This document shows, piece after piece, positions 41,836 to 47,642 of a stretch of 47,642 nt of DNA. The stretch's first letter is position 1. The number at the start of each line of letters is the position of its first letter. A program made the translations under genes and the position numbers. The stretch is from the NCBI RefSeq assembly GCF_002505485.1, contig NZ_DAVG01000085.1, positions 1 to 47,642 on the forward strand. Direction: 5' to 3'. Source of the DNA: Methanosarcina sp. UBA5 (GTDB lineage: Archaea > Halobacteriota > Methanosarcinia > Methanosarcinales > Methanosarcinaceae). Below the pieces are notes generated by a model, which was not told the origin of the DNA, did no database searches, and was given only the letters and a program-made list of their open reading frames with translations.

Positions 41836-42759
41836 ATGAGCTCCAATGTATTTTTCGGAAGTTTTGAACGTTTTCTCAGGTACAGACGAAAGAATGCCCC
41901 GGAACTTGGGAAAAAGAGTGCTACACTCGAACTCTTAAAAAGTTCCGTTTTAGTTGCGTTTTCAGGCGCACTACGAATTCATATTGCTTTCCTCCTGCTT
42001 CAGATTCATTCGAGTATATTCACCTGCATTGCGGGAGGACTCGTAATTTACAGCGTATATACACTCGATAGGGCTCTTGGCTCAGAAGAAGATATTGTAA
42101 ATCGGAAAGAGTTAAGTGGATCAAGAAAAGAAATCGGGCTTGCAGCCTCTATGCTCACCTTCGTGATAGGAAGCTATGTACTGACAAAAGAAGGAATGCT
42201 CGCACTTGCATTCTTACCTCTCGTAACTGGCTTCCTTTATAGTAAAGGCATTAAAATCGGAAAATTCGCTTTGAAACTCAAAGGTGGACTTGGAGTCAAA
42301 AACTTTGTTGTAGGTCTCACCTGGGGGGCTTTTATTTCAGGGCTTGCAGGCAGCACCTGTAGAAGCATGCTCCCTATTGTTTTAGTTTTCACTTTCTTTG
42401 GGGTTAAGCTCTTTATCAATTCTGCTATATATGATTTCAAAGATGTCAAAGGAGATACTCTCGCAGGTCTCAAAACCCTTCCTGTAAGCCTTGGGGAACA
42501 AAATACCCGTAATTTCCTTCTCGGATTGCATCTGCTATCCCACCTGATTCTTGGTATTGCCCTAATTAATGGAGTTATTGCTTTTGAGCCTCTCATTATC
42601 CTTTACAGTTTTATATGCGGGCTGATCTGCATCCAGAATTATACAAAAACTGATGACGTGGAGATTACTTCCCACGAGTTAGAAAGAACAATTCTTGTGG
42701 ATGGAGAATCAACCTCAATTGTTGGGCTGAGAACGATTGTAAATGCCTTCCTAGCATAA
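41836..42759 (+). CDS. UbiA-family prenyltransferase
   Basis: 307-residue polytopic membrane prenyltransferase with about eight helices. The first aspartate motif is Y-T-L-D78-R with EED86 nearby, a variant of the NDxxD pattern; the second is YD200-FKD203-VKGD207. Such enzymes transfer prenyl chains to aromatic or glycerol acceptors. In methanogens, candidates are methanophenazine or lipid (DGGGP synthase-like) pathways; the acceptor is not evident. ATG 41836 has no ribosome site and a TATA-like box 25 bases upstream, so the mRNA may be leaderless. A convergent regulator gene follows. Confidence 0.85.
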   Translation: MSSNVFFGSFERFLRYRRKNAPELGKKSATLELLKSSVLVAFSGALRIHIAFLLLQIHSSIFTCIAGGLVIYSVYTLDRALGSEEDIVNRKELSGSRKEIGLAASMLTFVIGSYVLTKEGMLALAFLPLVTGFLYSKGIKIGKFALKLKGGLGVKNFVVGLTWGAFISGLAGSTCRSMLPIVLVFTFFGVKLFINSAIYDFKDVKGDTLAGLKTLPVSLGEQNTRNFLLGLHLLSHLILGIALINGVIAFEPLIILYSFICGLICIQNYTKTDDVEITSHELERTILVDGESTSIVGLRTIVNAFLA

Positions 42760-42928
42760 AACAGATTTAAAACAAGATTTATGCGGAAGTACGAGAGCAA
42801 TGAGACAGGTAAAATATCCAGAAAAAGCAATCCAATTATCCGGAAAATTCCAAGAAAAAGTCCAGATCCTGCAATCCCGATTTCCGTATTCAGTTTTAAG
42901 GTTTCTTTCCAGAAACCTTCAATAAGCT

Positions 42929-43714
42929 TTATAGATTCTTTATTTCAATTGAGTTTTCTTTATAATACTTAAAAAGATCCTCACCCCATTTGATTGAAGA
43001 CGAGTCAAAACCTATAAGGTCGTTTCGAGGATCAAAGGTTCCGTTTTTGAAAAAGAGCGAAAGGGATAGGAAACAGTCTGTTACAACAAAGGCTATTTTT
43101 GCGTTGTCGTATACATAGAAACCCGCGTGCTTGAATTTAAGGAATTCTTCAATCTCAGCACTATGCTCACTTTTTATTTTAAAAAATACATTCGGAGTAA
43201 CAATTATTGAAACCGGAATATTTTTGCGAGCTAATTCCAGAAACATTTGGGGATGACTTGGAAGAAAAATGGATGAAAAGCCATAGAAGTTTGTAGAAGA
43301 CAGTATGTTATCCTTAAATGCCTTATGAGTATCATAAATATGTTCCTGTTCATCTCTTACGACTCTGCACTCTTTAAGTTCCTGAATCCTGTTTAACAAT
43401 ATTTCAGGAATAGCAGCAAGGTCATGCTCTCTCCAGAAAATTTCGTTTGCTTCTATAGCTGTCAGGGTATCAAGTAGGGGCTTGTAATATATGGCTGAAA
43501 CTTTTCCGAGAGGTGCCAGCCGATACATACCCTCCTGCCTGACAATCAAATTTGCGGCTTCCATTTCTTTAAGGCGAGGCAGGATTTCAGGTGACCTTAC
43601 ATCAAAATAATCTTTGATGTCAGAAAGAGTTCTTGGATTCTCCTGAAGTAAAAATAGAATATCCTTCCTTTTTTCTGAAAAGGTCAGAATGCTTAAGAGT
43701 CCGCTGGCTTTCAC
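42929..43714 (-). CDS. FilR1/Msr-type transcription regulator
   Basis: About 261 residues from GTG 43714 (the frame also opens at TTG 43723, but that TTG falls inside the TAGGT ribosome site). Residues about 10-75 form a winged helix-turn-helix (LLSILTFSEKRKDILFLLQE and LPRLKEMEAANLIVR). From about 125 on it matches the FilR1 (PF08350, DUF1724) effector domain, as in the Methanosarcina regulators that control methanol and methylsulfide methyltransferase operons. No methyltransferase gene is next to it. Its target and signal are unknown. Confidence 0.85.
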   Translation of the reverse strand: MKASGLLSILTFSEKRKDILFLLQENPRTLSDIKDYFDVRSPEILPRLKEMEAANLIVRQEGMYRLAPLGKVSAIYYKPLLDTLTAIEANEIFWREHDLAAIPEILLNRIQELKECRVVRDEQEHIYDTHKAFKDNILSSTNFYGFSSIFLPSHPQMFLELARKNIPVSIIVTPNVFFKIKSEHSAEIEEFLKFKHAGFYVYDNAKIAFVVTDCFLSLSLFFKNGTFDPRNDLIGFDSSSIKWGEDLFKYYKENSIEIKNL

Positions 43715-44499
43715 TTTTATCAACCTACTATTTTTAGTATGTTTTTGGAGTTAATCGGGGCTTAACGTCCAAAGTAGGACCTTTGCTTCTGGGTTACAAT
43801 ATATAAAATTTAAGCTTATACCCCTCTCATTTTTTAAACAGATTAAAGATTAGCAGTTCTACTCAGATATTATATCATTGCTAGAATGATATACGAATTC
43901 AATATATATTATCTTTTTCGAAAGTGTAAATACCATTAGCAATTTTTCTTTCCTATTAAGAATTTTACATATCAGTCTTCCGAAAGCATAATATAACTCT
44001 TTAAATAACATTTTCCAAAATTAGAAGAAATTGTATATGTCAATGATATCAGATTATTTTACTAATATAAGCTCAATATTGATTTCCCTGAAAATAGAAT
44101 GAAAATGATAATTAAAAAATTAATATTTACCATTGAGAAAAGCAATAATTAATTTAAAAAAGTACGTAAGGATTTTAAATGAAAAGTGTATTCAATCGGA
44201 GGATAAATAAATTTTATCTGTATACTAACCTTTATACATTTCAATTTATTAGTAGCATCAGTTAATTTCAATAGAAAGGCAGTTGGATTTAACTATATGT
44301 TTCTAATTAGACCTAGCAGGTCTATGTGATCTTCTAAGAACTATAAAAGTAGCGATTTTCTGTCGCGATAAAGTAGAAATATTCTGCCAAATTTGAAATT
44401 ATCATTTTTCTTCGATAATCAAAACTGGTGACAATTGAGTTTGAAAACTTTTAAAGTTAAACATGAATATAAAGTTAAACATGAATACTAAGATTCCCT
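43715..44499. other. AT-rich region upstream of the FilR1 gene
   Basis: 785 bases, very AT-rich. It contains a hairpin tagacct-agc-aggtcta (44308-44324) and an 18-base direct repeat, aaagttaaacatgaatat, at 44453-44470 and 44471-44488. No gene is called. Confidence 0.4.
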
Positions 44500-44760
44500 T
44501 CACTGGGGCAGCATAGACTCCAATCCAATATATTATTCAGTTCCTGCTATGAGGACCAAGCCCGTGGATATTAAAAACACACCGCAGCTAAGTAAGAAGA
44601 AGCCCGAGAGTGATTCAGTCCGTTTTCCGTATCCCCCAATACAGCCGCTTCAGAAGTATGCTCCCATCTAACATATCCTGAAGCACGAACCGCTGGCTCC
44701 CGGGCAATTCTGTCACAATCCGCTACTTCGCTATTCAATCATACCCTTTCTCTCCAGCTC
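44500..44760. other. GC-rich island of unknown nature
   Basis: A roughly 250-base island near 50% GC stands inside about 1.3 kb of very AT-rich DNA. Both strands stay open for over 50 codons. The plus strand reads MRTKPVDIKNTPQ and continues to VRFPYPPIQ (44549-44671); the minus strand reads ADCDRIAREPAVRASGYV and continues to LNHSRASSYLA. It could be a structured RNA, a decayed gene, or a copy of a dispersed genomic repeat. See findings. Confidence 0.4.
44549..44671 (+). CDS. Short proline-rich frame in the GC-rich island, uncertain
   Basis: ATG 44549 to TAA 44669-44671 encodes 40 residues ending VRFPYPPIQPLQKYAPI; the frame is open upstream back to about 44491. No ribosome site of note. 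The sequence is basic and proline-rich with no family recognised. It may be the translation of a non-coding repeat. Confidence 0.2.
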   Translation: MRTKPVDIKNTPQLSKKKPESDSVRFPYPPIQPLQKYAPI

Positions 44761-45000
44761 CATAATATAGTAATGAAATAAATTATTTTAAATTAATTAT
44801 CCGAAAAATTACCTGTTAATGAAAAATAGTTCCGTGGAAAATATTTCAAAGCCAAAAAAGAACTGTATAGAAAAATGTAGAGGTATAGAAAGTCTTAACA
44901 AAGAAATTATTAAAAAGTAGAATATAGAGGAAAAGAATATTTCTGAAAACTAACACGAAAAAGTCCTGATCTGGCACAAAAATTAAGTACAAGAATTAAT

Positions 45001-45010
45001 CTATAAGTAA
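45001..45010 (+). promoter_or_regulatory. TATA-like box for tRNA-Gln
   Basis: ctataagtaa, 24 bases before the mature 5' end of the tRNA, is a good archaeal TATA box position. Confidence 0.5.
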
Positions 45011-45024
45011 AAGCTTTAACATGC

Positions 45025-45097
45025 AGTCCTGTAGGGTAGTGGTCAATCCTTCGGGCCTTTGGAGCCCGGGACAGCGGTTCGAATCCGCTCAGGACTA
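45025..45097 (+). tRNA. tRNA-Gln (anticodon UUG)
   Basis: 73-base tRNA. The acceptor stem agtcctg pairs with caggact and the discriminator is A. The anticodon stem cgggc/gcccg holds loop ctttgga, so the anticodon is TTG (glutamine CAA). The T arm is gcggttcgaatccgc. No CCA is encoded. In archaea this tRNA is charged via Glu-tRNA(Gln) amidotransferase. Confidence 0.95.
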
Positions 45098-45319
45098 TAA
45101 AAACATTTTTAATAGTTCTAATTAATCCTACTATTTTTCAAACTTATTTTCTCAAACTCTATTTTACTGCACACATTATATAATCAGCTATAATCAGCCA
45201 TATTTTCCTGGATTCACATAGATGTAAAATAACAGAACATCTTTAACCATCAGTCTCATAGCCAAAGGAAGTGCAATTTCAATGTTTTACACATAGAAAG
45301 GTATCTCTTCGTACTCATT
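45098..45319. other. Short AT-rich gap after tRNA-Gln
   Basis: Contains a T-run after the tRNA and a short direct repeat tataatcagc near 45178-45198. No gene is recognised. Confidence 0.35.
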
Positions 45320-45913
45320 TTATCTACTCTCTTCACCCTCGTTCGCCTCCTCTCATCACTCATTTCCCTCTCTAATCAAAAACATCATTACTATTATCCT
45401 TACAAGAGGGTCTGCCTGCCAGAAACCGAAAAAAGTGGTTCATTGTAAGTCCCAACAGTAAAGGAATTGATAGGAAGATGCAAGTTAATGCTTCCTGTGA
45501 GTCAGCCACTAGCACTCCTCACGTTTTCTAATACGAAGTAAAGGCATAATAATCACTGAAAGAATGGGGATTATTACTCCTGTTAGTGAAGGATCAGGAA
45601 TCTCTACGAAGATTAACTTCTTCGTAAACTCATAAAGCACGTAAGCTTCAAACAAGAAAAAAGTAATTGATACAAATTTTATGGCTTTTTTTCGCTTGTT
45701 CTCTCTTCATCTACTGGACATACTTCATGTTTACGAAGTCGCCAAATAAGGACAAGGTCCAAAAGAGATTCAACTATGCTACCCAGATCAAAATCTACCA
45801 AGGCTATACTTCCGGGCATTAGTGCCGAAAAATATAGATAAGATAGCCTCAAGAACATTATAAATCACAGTGAAATACTCAAGATTAAGAGCTTTTTTGG
45901 AAACATCACCCAT
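45320..45913 (-). pseudogene. Cation-efflux (CDF family) transporter, multiply frameshifted
   Basis: Reading the minus strand from ATG 45913 and allowing frame changes recovers about 198 residues of a short CDF-type cation transporter: MGDVSKKALNLEYFTVIYNV, then GSIALVDFDLGSIVESLLD, WRLRKHEVCPVDEE, AIKFVSITFFLFEAYVLYE, MPLLRIRKREE, TCIFLSIPLLLGLTM and ADPLVRIIVMMFLIREG. Each block matches the family order. Frame changes occur near 45855, in the run of seven A/T at about 45688, after TAG 45509 and near 45420, and two stops interrupt the tail. The length fits the intact family (about 200 residues), so this is an old, full-length pseudogene. Confidence 0.8.
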
Positions 45914-46189
45914 CCATATGTTATCTAATCCAAAGCATAGAGAGTGTGTAAATACTGAGAATAAGTAAACGATCTATTCCACAACTGACTCTAAATAAGT
46001 ATTATAAACCAATATATGACCCAGCAAGCAATATCATAGTATAATGATAGCAGCAAAACAACTCCATCGTAAAAAGTAACCCTATAACATCCATAAATTT
46101 TTAGAGATTATTGTAGTTATAAGCTCCTTGGGCAACTTAATAAGTTCCGAATATTATTTTATATACAGTTACCAATTAATATCTAGTGT

Positions 46190-47098
46190 ATGATTATGGG
46201 TTGTGAAGGAAAGGCTAGTGACAAAGTTGTCGAAGGTTATATTTCAGTAACTGGCGGGAAAATATGGTATAAAATTGTAGGGGCAAATAGGAAAAAAATC
46301 CCTCTTTTGGTATTGCATGGTGGCCCTGGCGCACCTCACGACTATCTTGAATCCCTTGAAGCTTTGAGCGACGAACGACCAGTAATCTTTTATGATCAAC
46401 TCGGGTGTGGCAACTCCGATAAGCCCAACGATACATCTCTTTGGACCCTCGATCGCTTTGTAAATGAGCTTGAACAGGTTAGAACCTATTTGTGTCTTGA
46501 TAAAATGCACCTACTTGGCCAATCATGGGGAACTATGTTGGCTGTCGATTTTATGTTAGCTAAAAAACCGAAAGGTGTAATGAGCCTGATTCTCTCAGGT
46601 CCTTGCCTCAGTTCCTCGCGCTTCGCCTCAGATCAGAAACTCTATCTTTTGGAACTTTCGGATAATTTCCAAAAAATAATTAATGAGAGTGAGGTGTCTG
46701 GATGTTTTGGCTCCAAAGAATATCAAGATGCTATGAGGGCTTATTATAAGATCCACATCTGCCGCCTGGATCCCTGGCCGGACTGCCTAAACAGAACTTT
46801 GGAGAAATTAGGGCATGAAGTCTATGAACAAATGTGGGGTCCAAGCGAGTTCACAATCACAGGGAATCTAAAAAGTTATGAGCGAGTAGATTTGCTGAAG
46901 GAAATATCCGTTCCTACCCTTTTCACCTGCGGACGCTATGATGAAGCTACCCCGTCTACAACTGCATACTACCATAGCATGCTTCCAGGCTCTGAGATTG
47001 TTGTATTTGAAGGTGCCTCTCATGAACATCACCTTGAAAAAATAGGTGAATATCTTGAGGTTGTACGTAATTTTATAAAGAAAGTAGAAAATGGATAA
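46190..47098 (+). CDS. Alpha/beta hydrolase, proline iminopeptidase type
   Basis: 302-residue alpha/beta hydrolase of peptidase family S33. The oxyanion motif HGGPG (43-47) and the nucleophile elbow GQSWG (Ser112) are typical of proline iminopeptidases; the acid lies in CGRYDEATPS and the catalytic His in GASHEHHLE. It may release N-terminal proline from short peptides. No signal peptide: cytoplasmic. ATG 46190 (or 46196); a TATA-like ttttatata is about 30 bases upstream, so the transcript may be leaderless. The convergent neighbour is also a peptidase. Confidence 0.88.
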   Translation: MIMGCEGKASDKVVEGYISVTGGKIWYKIVGANRKKIPLLVLHGGPGAPHDYLESLEALSDERPVIFYDQLGCGNSDKPNDTSLWTLDRFVNELEQVRTYLCLDKMHLLGQSWGTMLAVDFMLAKKPKGVMSLILSGPCLSSSRFASDQKLYLLELSDNFQKIINESEVSGCFGSKEYQDAMRAYYKIHICRLDPWPDCLNRTLEKLGHEVYEQMWGPSEFTITGNLKSYERVDLLKEISVPTLFTCGRYDEATPSTTAYYHSMLPGSEIVVFEGASHEHHLEKIGEYLEVVRNFIKKVENG

Positions 47099-47138
47099 AT
47101 TTTCAACACTTTCTTTAAACCTTTATTCCACTAAAAAA

Positions 47139-47642
47139 TCAAACTGTGCCCTTCAGGTTTTCCACGAAGTAATCAAAAATCCTGTGCAATAAATATTCAT
47201 TCTCCGGGAAGTCATCATGGTTTGCATTTGGCACAATTAGCATATCGAATTTCTTATCTGCCTTTATCAATGCGTCAACGAGTTGCATAGTCTGGGAGGG
47301 GTGGACATTATCATCCATATCTCCTGTCACCAGTAAGAGATGGCCTGTCAGATTCCCTGCCTTTAATTCAGTGATCTGCTCAGTGTAATTGCTTACCTGA
47401 GGCATACCCTCGTATTTTTCTCCCCAAGATGCCGCATAATATCGGCTATCATAGTTGCCTGCTGATGCTACACCTACTTTATAGAACTCCGGGTAAGTGA
47501 GGAGGGCCTGAGCTGTCATAAAGCCTCCTCCCGAATGTCCATAAATTCCAACCCGGTCAAGGTCCATATAAGGCCGATCTCTGGAAAGCTGTTGCAAGAC
47601 ATTGACATGGTCAGCCAGCCCTCCAGCACTGCCAAGGTGGCC
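47139..47642 (-). CDS. S9 family peptidase (prolyl oligopeptidase / DPP-IV like), C-terminal part
   Basis: The gene runs off the right edge. The visible 167 codons are the catalytic C-terminus of a prolyl-oligopeptidase-type serine peptidase: GGLADHVNVL, the nucleophile motif GIYGHSGGGFM, the acid in GDMDDNVHPSQT, and the histidine in PNANHDDF. All three catalytic residues are present. The N-terminal propeller, if any, is outside the window, and so is any signal peptide. Together with the neighbouring S33 hydrolase it suggests use of proline-containing peptides. Confidence 0.85.
   Translation of the reverse strand, partial: GHLGSAGGLADHVNVLQQLSRDRPYMDLDRVGIYGHSGGGFMTAQALLTYPEFYKVGVASAGNYDSRYYAASWGEKYEGMPQVSNYTEQITELKAGNLTGHLLLVTGDMDDNVHPSQTMQLVDALIKADKKFDMLIVPNANHDDFPENEYLLHRIFDYFVENLKGTV

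Overview
The window comes from a methanogenic archaeon of the genus Methanosarcina, or a very close relative. The evidence is a cluster of methanogenesis-marker genes with the ATP-binding component A2 of methyl-coenzyme M reductase (MCR) activation, a RamA-type corrinoid activase, beta-RFAP synthase (methanopterin synthesis), geranylgeranylglyceryl phosphate synthase (ether lipids), an AceP-type acetate transporter, archaeal SRP RNA, aIF5A and FEN-1. Long AT-rich gaps between GC-richer genes fit Methanosarcina. Species assignment is not attempted.

Layout. 1-4100: tail of an anchored surface protein, a MEDS-domain histidine kinase (minus strand), a flavin reductase and an FMN-binding flavoprotein (plus strand). 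4223-5977: a double ABC ATPase resembling component A2 but without its zinc ribbon. 6496-7395: an L40e/GGGP synthase operon, divergent from purB (7824-9170). 9387-11012: ramA, far from any methyltransferase gene. 11414-11972: SRP RNA and tRNA-Ser(GCU). 12305-16787: a Kef-type K+/H+ antiporter, a RelE toxin whose antitoxin has decayed, then a DUF2178 membrane protein with an XRE repressor. 17223-17801: two tandem paralogues of a 58-59 residue Sm-like-looking protein. 18034-19378: aIF5A followed by agmatinase. 19893-24330: aldehyde:ferredoxin oxidoreductase, a broken PKD surface-protein remnant, a Nudix hydrolase, a matrixin-like metalloprotease and an AhpD/CMD-like CxxC protein.

24513-33933 is the functional centre: one run of minus-strand genes. 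In transcription order it reads presenilin-type protease, HAD phosphatase, atwA, mmp3, a 305-base gap with a 14-bp palindrome, then mmp6, mmp5, mmp15, mmp17, mmp7. The last five are translationally packed. From studies of homologous systems, AtwA, Mmp3, Mmp7 and Mmp17 (with McrC, which is not in this window) belong to the ATP-driven MCR activation machinery.

34434-43714: two small uncharacterised proteins, FEN-1, beta-RFAP synthase, GpmI, AceP, a UbiA prenyltransferase and a FilR1/Msr-type regulator. 43715-47642: a long AT-rich stretch with an unexplained GC-rich island, tRNA-Gln(UUG), a cation-efflux (CDF) pseudogene with several frameshifts, an alpha/beta hydrolase of the proline iminopeptidase type, and the end of an S9 peptidase. 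No complete insertion sequence, CRISPR array, rRNA or replication origin was seen. Short tandem duplications (13-40 bp units) recur in the intergenic regions.
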